Source: Hyphomicrobium sp. (GTDB taxonomy: Bacteria; Pseudomonadota; Alphaproteobacteria; Rhizobiales; Hyphomicrobiaceae). From it: 52,077 nucleotides of DNA. Shown here one piece after another: positions 8,507 through 16,453 of the stretch (the stretch's first letter is position 1; each line of letters starts with the position of its first letter). Both the position numbers and the translations under genes were made by a program. Location: positions 32,786 through 84,862 of the forward strand of contig JALHQM010000004.1 of the NCBI GenBank assembly GCA_022841965.1, written 5' to 3'. The notes beneath the pieces were generated by a model that saw only the letters and a list, made by a program, of their open reading frames with translations, had not been told where the DNA came from and searched no databases.

Positions 8507-9364
8507 CTACGGTCCGATCAGTTCTGCGATGCGGCCGGGGTTTTCCTCATGCGCCAGATGGCCGAGGGCGGGGAGACTGATCGTTCGGCTGAAGGGAACG
8601 AGGCGGGAAATGAGGTGAGCATCGCCCGGTGGGATGGTGAGATCGTTTTCGGCTGTGACGAGAAGCATTTGGGGTTTGAGGCGGGGAAGGTCGCGGATCA
8701 ACGGTTCGAGATCCCAGGAGGCCATCATGTTCAAGGTGGCCGCGACGTGCGGCGGGGAGGCGAAGAGGCGTTGGTAGAAGGCGAGGCTCGTCTCGGGGAT
8801 CACGGAGCCGGTGTTTTTCAGAAGGCGCTCCACGGAGGAGCGGTCGGCGGCGCTCCAGGCAAAGATCCTGGGAACGATGGGGTTCAGCGTCAGTAGTTTG
8901 GCTAACGGAGAGAAGAGGCGGGTGACGAGGCCGCCGAAGGGGATGAAGGCGCCGTTGATGGCCACGATCGATTGCGGGTTCAATTGGCCATCGAGGCTCA
9001 TCCGGGCGGCGATGGCCGCGCCCGCTGAATGGCCGACGGCGATTTGCGGTTCGAGGTTGAGCGTATCGAGAAGGGCGCGCAGCGCGCGTGACATGCCGGT
9101 TATTGAGAGATCGCGGCGTCCGGTGACGGATGTGAAGCCTTGGCCGGGGAGATCGGGCGCGATGACCGTAAAACGTTCGGCGAGCAGGGGCAGAAGGCCC
9201 GCCCAGGAATGTGTCGACGCGCCGGTTCCGTGGAGGAGAAGAAGTGGCGGGCCCTGGCCTGCGACCTGCACATGCCAGCGGATGCCGGGTGTTTCGACGA
9301 TGCGACTGGCGGCGTGATTGGGCCAGTCGCGAGCGTGGCGGTCGAAATCCAATGCTTCAGGCAT
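8507..9364 (-). CDS. bchO: BchO, alpha/beta-hydrolase-fold protein of the Mg-chelatase locus
   Basis: A 285-aa alpha/beta hydrolase of the BchO family, always linked to bchI-bchD in purple bacteria. It is assumed to help magnesium insertion into protoporphyrin, but its reaction is not known. Motifs are PPLLLLHGTGASTHSW near residue 40, the nucleophile elbow GHSAGAA near residue 112, and a C-terminal ALGHLAHEE with the likely catalytic His. The ATG at 9364 (MPEALDFDRHARDWPN) aligns with other BchO N-termini and overlaps the bchD end by 29 bp. The frame is open 18 codons further up to 9418. It is the last gene of the bchI-bchD-bchO run. Confidence 0.88.
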   Translation of the reverse strand: MPEALDFDRHARDWPNHAASRIVETPGIRWHVQVAGQGPPLLLLHGTGASTHSWAGLLPLLAERFTVIAPDLPGQGFTSVTGRRDLSITGMSRALRALLDTLNLEPQIAVGHSAGAAIAARMSLDGQLNPQSIVAINGAFIPFGGLVTRLFSPLAKLLTLNPIVPRIFAWSAADRSSVERLLKNTGSVIPETSLAFYQRLFASPPHVAATLNMMASWDLEPLIRDLPRLKPQMLLVTAENDLTIPPGDAHLISRLVPFSRTISLPALGHLAHEENPGRIAELIGP

Positions 9365-9392
9365 CGTCGTGGCCTTCCCGCCCGCGCACAGA

Positions 9393-11222
9393 TCAGCTTC
9401 GCGATCCGCTCTGATCATCAGGAGCGCGGCGGGCGGCGAAAACAGCTTCCGACAATCTGGTGCTATCGGCGTAGGGCAACGGCAAATAGCGGGCGCCCAT
9501 GGAGCGGGCGAGATCTTCGGCTTCCATGTTGCGGCGCGGTGAGGTGTCGATCAGCAGGGTGTTGACGTGAAGCGCGCGCATGTCGGCGGCGACTGCCAGG
9601 GCATCGCTCATGGCCTGCTTGCGGCCGGGCTTGCCGTCGCGCGTGATGTTGGCCTTGCCGTCGGTGAGGAGCACGATGGTTGGGCTGATGCCCTTCTGCT
9701 TCTGGGTGGCGGCGAGTTGGACGGCGGATTCGATGGCGGTTGCGAGCGGTGTGCCCCCGCCGCCGGGGAGACCGGCGAGACTGCGATTGGCGCGGGTGAG
9801 AGAGCGCGTCGGCGGGAGCAGCGTGTCGGCCGTGGTGCCGCGAAACGCAATGAGGGCGACACTGTCGCGGCGGACGTAGCATTCACACAGGATGATTTCG
9901 ACGGCACCTTTGGCTTCGGCGAGGCGATGCAAGGCGCTGGAGCCGGAGGCATCGACGACGAAGATCGTGGTCGATGTCGTCTTCTGTTTGAACCGACTGA
10001 TGCGGAAATCATCGGCGCGGACTTCGATCCGCTGGCGGCCGTCGGGCAAGAGATAGGGGCCACCGCGCAGACGGCGGCGGATCAACTGCATGGGGGCTGC
10101 GGCGCGCAGTGTTTCGATCAGTGAGAGGACGTTGCCATTGCGGGGTTCGCCGCGACGGACGCCGGCAGGACGGCCACGCAGCTTGGAGGCTTGGCTGGCG
10201 CCCGCTTTGCCAACCGATGGCGGCGCGCGGCCGGTGAGCTTCTGATCAGTGAGGGCTGAGAGAATGGCTTTGGGAATTGCAGTTGCGGCGGCGGCGAGCA
10301 CGAGTTCCATGTCTTCGGGGGTGATGGATTGTTCGGGCTGCGTGTCTTCGCCTTGGCTGTCGGTGGTTTCGGGAGCACCGCTGTTTTGGGCGTCTTGCTC
10401 CCGGCTTTCGGCATCTTCGGGTGGCGCCTCGGTGGGTAGCCGCGTGGCGCGGGGACCGAGGACGAGGCGGGCTGCGGTTTCGGCGTCGGCAGTGGTGGCT
10501 TGTGTGCGGCCGTCGAGGGCGGCGCAGATGCGCGCGACAGCGAGGGCGAGGATGGGCGCGCGGATGGAGATGATGCCAAGCGCGAGGCCCGCTTCGCAGA
10601 AGAGCGTGGCGAGGTTGGGATCGGCAGAGGTTTTGCCGAGGAGATCGCGGGCAGCGGAAACGCGGCGGGGCCAGTCGGGAGCGAGGGATGTGTCGCGCAG
10701 GCTGAGGCCATCAAGCGTGAGCCAGAGCGCAAGACGGTCGCGCAACGCGGTGGGGACGGTTTCTTCCTGTTCGACGCCTTCATCGAGCGCGATGACGCCG
10801 AAGCGGGCGGGCAGTTTGGCGGAGAGGCCATCGCGTTCCATCTCGACGCGGCCATAATCAATGGTGCGGACGATGCGAGCGGTGCGGCCGGCGTCGAGGC
10901 GTTCGGCGCTGGGGATGACGAGCAGACCGCCGTTGGCTTCGGCAAGGAGACCGCGCTCGGCGACCGGGCGGCCTTGCGCCAGCGTGGCGGATAGATCGAG
11001 GCCACCGAGGAGTCTGTCGTCACCGGCGTTGAGGGGGAGACGGCGGACGGGCGTGTCGGTGGCAAGCAGCGATGTCATATGGGCAAGCCAGGCGTCGCGG
11101 ACGGGGCCGGAGCGGGCACGCAGCACAATGCCGCCGACCGCGTGCGGGGCGACGGCGACAATTGCCGCTGCGAGACACGCGTCGGTCCAGGCGGTGTTGG
11201 GCGTGGCCGCTGAAGTAGTCAT
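9393..11222 (-). CDS. bchD: BchD, magnesium chelatase subunit D
   Basis: A 609-aa Mg-chelatase D subunit. It forms a double-ring motor with BchI and passes ATP energy to BchH for Mg insertion into protoporphyrin IX. The N-terminal third is an AAA+-like domain related to BchI but without a readable Walker A, as is usual for BchD. An acidic, Pro/Gln-rich linker (about 275-310) follows. The C-terminal von Willebrand A domain has the metal-site motif VVDASGSSA near residue 420 and LLTDGKANI further on. The start overlaps the bchI stop as ATGA (11219-11222). The length is typical for purple bacteria. Confidence 0.95.
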   Translation of the reverse strand: MTTSAATPNTAWTDACLAAAIVAVAPHAVGGIVLRARSGPVRDAWLAHMTSLLATDTPVRRLPLNAGDDRLLGGLDLSATLAQGRPVAERGLLAEANGGLLVIPSAERLDAGRTARIVRTIDYGRVEMERDGLSAKLPARFGVIALDEGVEQEETVPTALRDRLALWLTLDGLSLRDTSLAPDWPRRVSAARDLLGKTSADPNLATLFCEAGLALGIISIRAPILALAVARICAALDGRTQATTADAETAARLVLGPRATRLPTEAPPEDAESREQDAQNSGAPETTDSQGEDTQPEQSITPEDMELVLAAAATAIPKAILSALTDQKLTGRAPPSVGKAGASQASKLRGRPAGVRRGEPRNGNVLSLIETLRAAAPMQLIRRRLRGGPYLLPDGRQRIEVRADDFRISRFKQKTTSTTIFVVDASGSSALHRLAEAKGAVEIILCECYVRRDSVALIAFRGTTADTLLPPTRSLTRANRSLAGLPGGGGTPLATAIESAVQLAATQKQKGISPTIVLLTDGKANITRDGKPGRKQAMSDALAVAADMRALHVNTLLIDTSPRRNMEAEDLARSMGARYLPLPYADSTRLSEAVFAARRAPDDQSGSRS

Positions 11223-12220
11223 GAGACGAGGCGTTCTCCCGCGCCGCCGAAGAGATCGCTGACGGCGCGTTCGACGCGGGCGCCGCTGTCGGGGCTGGAG
11301 AGCGGCGTGCGGCGCAAGCGATGGCGGAGCGCCATGGGGGCGACGCGGCGCAGGTGCACGTCATCGATGGCGGCCGCGCCTTCGAGGGCGGCGAGAGCGC
11401 GGGCGGCGCGGATGAGGGTCAGTTCACCGCGCAGACCATCGGTGCCGACTTCGGCGCAGAGCTGGGCTGAGCGTTCGAGTGCGTGGTCGCTGGTTGGAAT
11501 GCCGGGGACGCGGGCGCGGGCAGCGATGATGTGACTGCGCAGGCGCTCTTCGTCCTGGGCGAAGCGGGCGATGAAGGTGTCGGGGTCGCGGTCGAAGTCG
11601 TCGCGGCGGCGGACCACTTCGATACGGGTTTTGACATCGTCGGGTGTTCGGACTTCGACGGACATGCCGAAACGGTCGAGGAGTTGGGGGCGCAGTTCGC
11701 CTTCCTCGGGATTGCCGGTGCCGACAAGGACGAACTTTGCCGCGTGGCGGATGCTGAGGCCTTCGCGCTCGACGACGTTTTCGCCGGAAGCTGCGACATC
11801 AAGCAGGAGATCGACGAGGTGGTCTTCGAGGAGGTTCACTTCGTCGATGTAGAGGAAGCCGCGATGGGCGCGGGCGAGGAGCCCCGGTTCGAACGCCTTT
11901 TCACCGTGGACAAGGGCGCGTTCCAAGTCGAGTGCGCCGACGACACGGTCTTCGGTGGCGCCGAGTGGGAGATCGACGACGGGGACGGGCACCATTGCAA
12001 CTTCATCGCCATTTTTGGGTGCGGTGTTGAAGCGGCAGCCGGCAACGACGGGCATGGGCGGCAGTAGTGCTGCGAGGGCGCGGACGGTGGTCGATTTGCC
12101 CGTGCCGCGATCGCCGAAGACCAGGACACCGCCGACCGATTGATCGATGGCGGCGATGAGGAGGGCGAGTTTCATCTCGTCCTGGCCGACGATGGCGGAG
12201 AAAGGAAAAATGGCGGGCAT
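11219..12220 (-). CDS. bchI: BchI, magnesium chelatase ATPase subunit I
   Basis: A 333-aa AAA+ ATPase, the hexameric motor of magnesium chelatase. Walker A GDRGTGKST is near residue 36 and Walker B with sensor region FLYIDEVNLLEDHLVDLLLD near residue 145; GTGNPEEGELRPQLLDRFG follows with the sensor and arginine-finger region. It is the first of bchI-bchD-bchO and lies only 33 bp after the stop of the pseudo-HAD/CBS gene on the same strand, with no obvious promoter between them. It is therefore probably transcribed from upstream, possibly from the bchG promoter region. Confidence 0.96.
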   Translation of the reverse strand: MPAIFPFSAIVGQDEMKLALLIAAIDQSVGGVLVFGDRGTGKSTTVRALAALLPPMPVVAGCRFNTAPKNGDEVAMVPVPVVDLPLGATEDRVVGALDLERALVHGEKAFEPGLLARAHRGFLYIDEVNLLEDHLVDLLLDVAASGENVVEREGLSIRHAAKFVLVGTGNPEEGELRPQLLDRFGMSVEVRTPDDVKTRIEVVRRRDDFDRDPDTFIARFAQDEERLRSHIIAARARVPGIPTSDHALERSAQLCAEVGTDGLRGELTLIRAARALAALEGAAAIDDVHLRRVAPMALRHRLRRTPLSSPDSGARVERAVSDLFGGAGERLVS

Positions 12221-12253
12221 GGTCTTAAGCTTCCGGCGTTCGTGGTTTGCGTT

Positions 12254-12688
12254 TTAGCCGCGCGCGATGACGAAGTCGCGCAGCACGTTGGTTTCGAGTT
12301 GGAGTTCGTCGAGGCGGTGTTTGAGGACGTCGCCGATGGAGACGACGCCGATCAATTCGCCGTTCTGCTGGACGGGCATATGGCGAAAGCGGCGCTGGGT
12401 CATGATCTTGGCGACGGAGGCGATGGGATCTTCGGGCGCGCAGGTGACGACGGCGCGGGTCATGAGATCGCCGACGAGCATGCGGGTGAGGCTGTCGCCG
12501 TGGGTGGCCAGTCCGTTGGCGATGTCGCGCTCGGAGATAATGCCTTCGAGTTTGCCGGACGGGCCGATGACGACGAGGGCGCCGACGGCGTCGGATTTCA
12601 TTTTCTGGGCGAGGGCAAGGATGCTGTCAGTGGCTTTGACGGCCTTCACGGCCGAGCCTTTGTCTTTCAGGATGTCTGCGACTTTCAT
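12254..12688 (-). CDS. CBS-pair protein, possible internal translation product
   Basis: Within the pseudo-HAD/CBS frame an ATG at 12688 is preceded on the minus strand by CACAGGAGTTACGCC, a near-ideal Shine-Dalgarno (AGGAG) 7-8 bases before it. Starting there gives a 144-aa protein, MKVADILKDKG onward, the usual length and N-terminus of free-standing CBS-pair proteins. CBS motif 1 includes AVGALVVIGPSGKLEGIISE and motif 2 includes RRFRHMPVQQNGELIGVVSI. This region may therefore be made both as a fusion and as a separate subunit, or the fusion may come from loss of a stop codon at the end of the HAD gene. The sequence alone cannot decide. Confidence 0.55.
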   Translation of the reverse strand: MKVADILKDKGSAVKAVKATDSILALAQKMKSDAVGALVVIGPSGKLEGIISERDIANGLATHGDSLTRMLVGDLMTRAVVTCAPEDPIASVAKIMTQRRFRHMPVQQNGELIGVVSIGDVLKHRLDELQLETNVLRDFVIARG

Positions 12689-13477
12689 GGCGTAACTCCT
12701 GTGCAAACCGCCGAAAACGTCGAAATATCCGGCGTGGGCACGCCGGATGGCTGCGAGGATTTCAAACCCGTCGCCGGGAGTGACCATGCTGGCTTCACGT
12801 TGGTCGTCGAGGCCGATGAGGCCTGGGAGTTCGTCGATCGTAAAGAGACTATCTTCGCTGGCGTCGTGGTGGCCGAGAAGGATGACGGCGGGGATGCCGG
12901 CGACGCGGGCCGTTTTGGCGCCGTTTGGTGTGGCTTCGAGGGCGAGGCAGGAGGCGGGATCGATGCCCAGTTTCTCGACGGCCTGCTGGTAGACAGAGAG
13001 CAGGCTTTCCTCGCCGTCGTCCGTGTCGGGCGCGGTGATGCAGGCGATCAGACGCTTGGAGCCTTCGCCGAAGAGGTGGGCCATGAGGTGCTCGACTTCG
13101 AGCTTGGGGAGTGCTGAGACGATGGCGATCTTGATGCCTTCCTGGCGTGCGGCGGAGGCAAGTTCGCGCGCGCCGGGGCGGGGGTCGATATAGTGTTTGT
13201 CGATTAGTTGGCGCGCGACGGTGCCGGAGTGGCGCGTCATGACGTCGATGAGGCGTTCGAAATCCTCAGAGCTGCGGCCGTGGCCAAGGTTCTGGCGGAC
13301 GAATTGGCGGTAGCGGTCGCGGCGGCGTGCGTGTTGGCGCAGCGCGGCGTAGGTGTCGCGTGAGCATTTCCAGTCGTAGCCGGCGGACTGGACAACATGA
13401 TTGAGGACCGACCGTTCGAGTGTATCGGTTTCAGCGATGACGCCGTCGGCGCGCAGGATGATGCCCTGAAGGTTCAT
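12254..13477 (-). CDS. Degenerate HAD (CbbY-like) domain fused to a CBS-pair domain
   Basis: One uninterrupted 407-codon frame. Residues 1-263 have the haloacid-dehalogenase fold of the CbbY/phosphoglucomutase-like group, and residues 264-407 hold two CBS motifs. The HAD part appears catalytically dead. Motif I reads ILRADGVIAET, so the nucleophile Asp of DxD is Arg; the motif III Lys is missing (DDGEESLLSVY instead of KPxPD); and motif IV reads LEATPNG instead of LEDSxxG. CBS pairs normally sense adenine nucleotides or SAM. The ATG at 13477 overlaps the stop of the upstream membrane gene as ATGA, and bchI follows after 33 bp. An internal ATG at 12688 with its own AGGAG site may give a separate CBS protein. 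The role is unknown; an energy-sensing regulator of the chelatase operon is only a guess. Confidence 0.75.
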   Translation of the reverse strand: MNLQGIILRADGVIAETDTLERSVLNHVVQSAGYDWKCSRDTYAALRQHARRRDRYRQFVRQNLGHGRSSEDFERLIDVMTRHSGTVARQLIDKHYIDPRPGARELASAARQEGIKIAIVSALPKLEVEHLMAHLFGEGSKRLIACITAPDTDDGEESLLSVYQQAVEKLGIDPASCLALEATPNGAKTARVAGIPAVILLGHHDASEDSLFTIDELPGLIGLDDQREASMVTPGDGFEILAAIRRAHAGYFDVFGGLHRSYAMKVADILKDKGSAVKAVKATDSILALAQKMKSDAVGALVVIGPSGKLEGIISERDIANGLATHGDSLTRMLVGDLMTRAVVTCAPEDPIASVAKIMTQRRFRHMPVQQNGELIGVVSIGDVLKHRLDELQLETNVLRDFVIARG

Positions 13478-13770
13478 GGCGCGCTGCCCGGCGGGGATGC
13501 GGCGGTGCGTGTCCAGCGCAGCCACTGATCGGTGACGTGGGCTGCCAGCGAGCCCAGCAGGGCCGCGGTGACCGCTTGCCAGGGTCCGCCGGTCAATGCA
13601 ACCCGGAGGGCAAGAATGAGGAAGAGGCCGGCTGTGAGCGAGGCCACGATTTCGAGGCGCGAGGGGCCGGCGTTCAAGCGGTGGCGGAGAGCGAACAGAG
13701 CAAGCAGTTCTAGCGCCATCAATCCTAAGATGATGTCGGTGATCAAGCCGCTGGACACTGCGTCTTGCAT
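13474..13770 (-). CDS. Small integral membrane protein of the bch operon, function unknown
   Basis: A 98-aa protein that I do not recognise as a named family. It has about three hydrophobic segments: LITDIILGLMALELLALFAL (residues 9-28), a second around ASLTAGLFLILALRVAL (residues 43-59) and a third around AVTAALLGSLAAHVT (residues 66-80), with a short basic C-terminus. The ATG at 13770 lies 86 bp after bchP on the same strand and its stop overlaps the pseudo-HAD start as ATGA. It is probably co-transcribed with bchP and bchIDO. It could anchor the soluble HAD/CBS protein to the membrane; that is inference from gene coupling only. Confidence 0.65.
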   Translation of the reverse strand: MQDAVSSGLITDIILGLMALELLALFALRHRLNAGPSRLEIVASLTAGLFLILALRVALTGGPWQAVTAALLGSLAAHVTDQWLRWTRTAASPPGSAP

Positions 13771-13856
13771 GCTGCGTCGACCTTACCTTCGCCGGTTTGT
13801 CCCGGCTTTTCTTTTGCCTGCGACCGGTCTCGAGCATGGCGGCCACCCTCGATCAC

Positions 13857-15050
13857 TCAGGGACGAACCACGCCGAGCAGATGCGCCATATCCTTCACGA
13901 AGATGCGCACATGCGCCATAGGCTTCGCTTTGACCAGCTTCTTGTGCATGTAGGCTTGCCAGGTGAGCATCTGCACATCCGGATCCTTGCACATGGTTAC
14001 GAAGCGTTCGCGGCGGGCATCATTCGCGTACCAGAACCGCTGCATGATGCCGAGAACCCAGAACACCCGTCCATGCGCCTTCATGAAGCGCTTACGGGCG
14101 GTGGCGAGATTATGGGCATCGCCTGTGCGCAGGGCTTCGGCAACGCTTTCACCGACGATCCTGCCACAGAGCATGGCATAATAGATCCCCTCTCCGGAAG
14201 CGGGTGCGACGACGCCGGCGGCGTCACCGGCAACGATCACGTTGCGGCCGTTATCCCAGCGTTTGCGGGGGCGGAGGGGGATTGGCGCACCTTCCTTGCG
14301 GATCGTTTCGTGGCCGGCCATGCCGATTTCGTTGCGCAGATCGGCGACGGAGCCGCGCAGGGAGAAGCCCTTATTGGCGGTGCCGGTGCCGATGCTGGTG
14401 GTGTCGCCGTGGGGAAAGACCCAGGCGTAGAAGTCGGGTGAGTAGCGGCCGTTGTAGTAGACGTCGCAGCGGCGGGATTCGAAGGCTGCGCCGTCGGCGG
14501 GCTTCGGGCTTTTGACGATTTCGTGGTAGGCGAAGACAAAGGGCGGGGCTTCTTCCTTGGGCAGTGCTTGACGTGCGACGGCGGACGAAGCGCCGTCGGC
14601 GCCGATGACAAAGCGCGCGCGGACGGTTTGGGTGGTCTCGAAGCCGTCGTCGAGGCGCTTTTTGAAGGTGACGCGGACGGTGCCGCCGTTTTCGATCTCG
14701 AGGCTCTCGAAGGTGCCGGTGCGGCGCTGGGCACCGGTGCGGGCCGCGCGCTCGCGCAGCCATTCGTCGAAGTGCTCGCGGTCGACCATCCCGACGTAGC
14801 CACCGTCGATGGGCATATCGGCCTTGCGGTTCGTCGGCGAGACGATGCGGGCGGACTGGATGCGGGCGACGATCAGATCATCGGGAATGTCGAATTCCGT
14901 GATGGCGATTGGCGGGATGGCGCCGCCACACGGCTTGATGCGACCGGCGCGGTCGAGCAGGAGCACCGTATACCCGCTGGCGGCTAGATCGGTGGCGGCT
15001 GTGGCACCGGCGGGGCCACCACCGACGATAACGGCATCGAACGTTTCCAT
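13857..15050 (-). CDS. bchP: BchP, geranylgeranyl reductase
   Basis: A 397-aa FAD-dependent reductase. It reduces three double bonds of the geranylgeranyl group on bacteriochlorophyll (or its diphosphate) to phytyl, using NADPH. It has the N-terminal Rossmann loop VIVGGGPAGATAATDLAASG (residues 7-26), KPCGGAIPP near residue 39 and the second FAD motif VAGDAAGVVAPASGEGIYYAM near residue 274. Length and motifs match BchP/ChlP. It is downstream of bchG and the PucC-like gene on the same strand, 26 bp after the latter, the usual bchG-orf428-bchP arrangement. Confidence 0.94.
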   Translation of the reverse strand: METFDAVIVGGGPAGATAATDLAASGYTVLLLDRAGRIKPCGGAIPPIAITEFDIPDDLIVARIQSARIVSPTNRKADMPIDGGYVGMVDREHFDEWLRERAARTGAQRRTGTFESLEIENGGTVRVTFKKRLDDGFETTQTVRARFVIGADGASSAVARQALPKEEAPPFVFAYHEIVKSPKPADGAAFESRRCDVYYNGRYSPDFYAWVFPHGDTTSIGTGTANKGFSLRGSVADLRNEIGMAGHETIRKEGAPIPLRPRKRWDNGRNVIVAGDAAGVVAPASGEGIYYAMLCGRIVGESVAEALRTGDAHNLATARKRFMKAHGRVFWVLGIMQRFWYANDARRERFVTMCKDPDVQMLTWQAYMHKKLVKAKPMAHVRIFVKDMAHLLGVVRP

Positions 15051-15076
15051 CGCAACACCTTTTCTGTGTTCGTTTT

Positions 15077-16453
15077 CTAAATTGCGGAGCCAGCCTTTGC
15101 GACGTCCGCAACGGGCCGGGCAAAGACTGATTTTTCATCGGACTTGAAATTGACGATTGCGCGCGTGCCAAGGACCGCCGCAGCGAGGAACAACATGGCT
15201 TCGGCGGCAAATACGACGGTGAAGGCGTCGGCGGGTTCGGTGACGAGGCCACGTATGAGATCGGCTGCAGCGGCACCGACGAAGCCGCCGGCTCCAAAAG
15301 CGATGGCTTGCGCCGCGCCCCACATACCCATGCGGATGCCTTCGCGCTTTTCCCGACCTGCTCCGGCCAAGCCCATCATTGTGCCGATGGCGGCGACGGC
15401 GAAGGCGCCGTTGGCAAAGCCGAGCACGATGACGGTGGCTGTGAGTGGCCAATTGGGGGCGAAGTAGCCGGCGAGGACGAGACCCAGGAGAGCGATGGCG
15501 GAGGCGATGCAGCCGCCGACGGTCCAGGTGCGTAGCGTGCCGAAGCCGACGCGGGGGTGGGCGCAGATGGCGACAAGGGCCATGCCGAGGAACACGCCGG
15601 AATGCTGGTGGCCCGCGAGCTTGGTGGATTCGGCAGGGCTCATGCCGAAGGCAAAGCCAGCGAAGGGTTCCAGGATCAGGTCTTGCATGGAATAGGCGAG
15701 CATGGACACGAAGACGAAGATCGTAAAGCGGCGGGCCTGCGGCTCATCCCAGACTTCGGTGAGGGCGGTGCGGAAGGCCGTTTTTTGATCTGCGCTGCTG
15801 GGTTCGATGGCGTCACTGGATGCGACCACGGGGTTGCGCGCCGGTTCAATTCCCCACAGCGCGAGAACGGCGACCACAAGTGCAATCGCGGAGACGGTCG
15901 CGGTGACGGCGACGAGGCGCGTCATGGTGAAGGGGGTGAGATAGTTCGAGGCGACGATCGTGGTGACGACGAAGCCAGCGATCATCATCATCCACACGAT
16001 GGTGGCGGCCGGTGCGCGGCGGTCGGGATGGACGCTGGTTGCGAGTAGGGCCAGCAGGTTGGTTCCGGCCGCGCCGACGCCGATACCGATCAAGGTGAAG
16101 GCGAGGACGGCCAGCGCGATCCCGGGCCAGAAGCTGGTGGCGAGGAGGGCGACAGAGAGCGCCGCGCCGATGCCGCCCATGCCGAGAACGGCTATGCCTA
16201 GAATAATCCAGGGCGTGCGGCGGCCGCCGGTGTCGGAACCGTGGCCCCAACGCGGGCGCAGGAACTGGAGCGCGTAGTGCCAAGCAACGAGCGCACCGGG
16301 GAGGGCGGCAGCAAGCGCCAGTTCAACCACCATGACGCGATTGATGGTTGAGGTCGTCAGAACAATGATGGAGCCAAGGGCTGTTTGGACAAAACCCATT
16401 CGGATGATGCCAAGCCAGCCAAGATGCGGCGCGGGGTTTCGTGACTGTGTCAT
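15077..16453 (-). CDS. PucC-family (BCD) transporter-like membrane protein between bchG and bchP (ORF428-type)
   Basis: A 458-aa polytopic membrane protein of the major facilitator superfamily, BCD/PucC family, with about 12 hydrophobic segments. Family hallmarks are an early INRVMVVELALAAALPG segment, LRPRWGHGSDTGGRRTPWI after the second helix, and SMQDLILEPFAGFAFGMSPAEST near the middle. It corresponds to ORF428 (sometimes called bch2) between bchG and bchP in Rhodobacter. It is thought to deliver or handle pigment during light-harvesting assembly; direct proof of a substrate is lacking. The ATG at 16453 overlaps the bchG stop as ATGA. The frame stays open upstream to 16690 inside bchG, but that part is a shadow. 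It is paralogous to lhaA in this window. Confidence 0.88.
   Translation of the reverse strand: MTQSRNPAPHLGWLGIIRMGFVQTALGSIIVLTTSTINRVMVVELALAAALPGALVAWHYALQFLRPRWGHGSDTGGRRTPWIILGIAVLGMGGIGAALSVALLATSFWPGIALAVLAFTLIGIGVGAAGTNLLALLATSVHPDRRAPAATIVWMMMIAGFVVTTIVASNYLTPFTMTRLVAVTATVSAIALVVAVLALWGIEPARNPVVASSDAIEPSSADQKTAFRTALTEVWDEPQARRFTIFVFVSMLAYSMQDLILEPFAGFAFGMSPAESTKLAGHQHSGVFLGMALVAICAHPRVGFGTLRTWTVGGCIASAIALLGLVLAGYFAPNWPLTATVIVLGFANGAFAVAAIGTMMGLAGAGREKREGIRMGMWGAAQAIAFGAGGFVGAAAADLIRGLVTEPADAFTVVFAAEAMLFLAAAVLGTRAIVNFKSDEKSVFARPVADVAKAGSAI

Noticed and set aside
12140..13117. 325-codon plus-strand frame opposite the HAD/CBS gene
   Set aside because: Acidic low-complexity shadow; the minus-strand frame has clear HAD and CBS motifs and operon spacing.
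13478..13846. Upstream extension of the HAD/CBS frame
   Set aside because: This part overlaps the 98-aa membrane gene in another frame, is Arg/His-rich and lacks motifs; the ATG at 13477 gives the normal HAD N-terminus.
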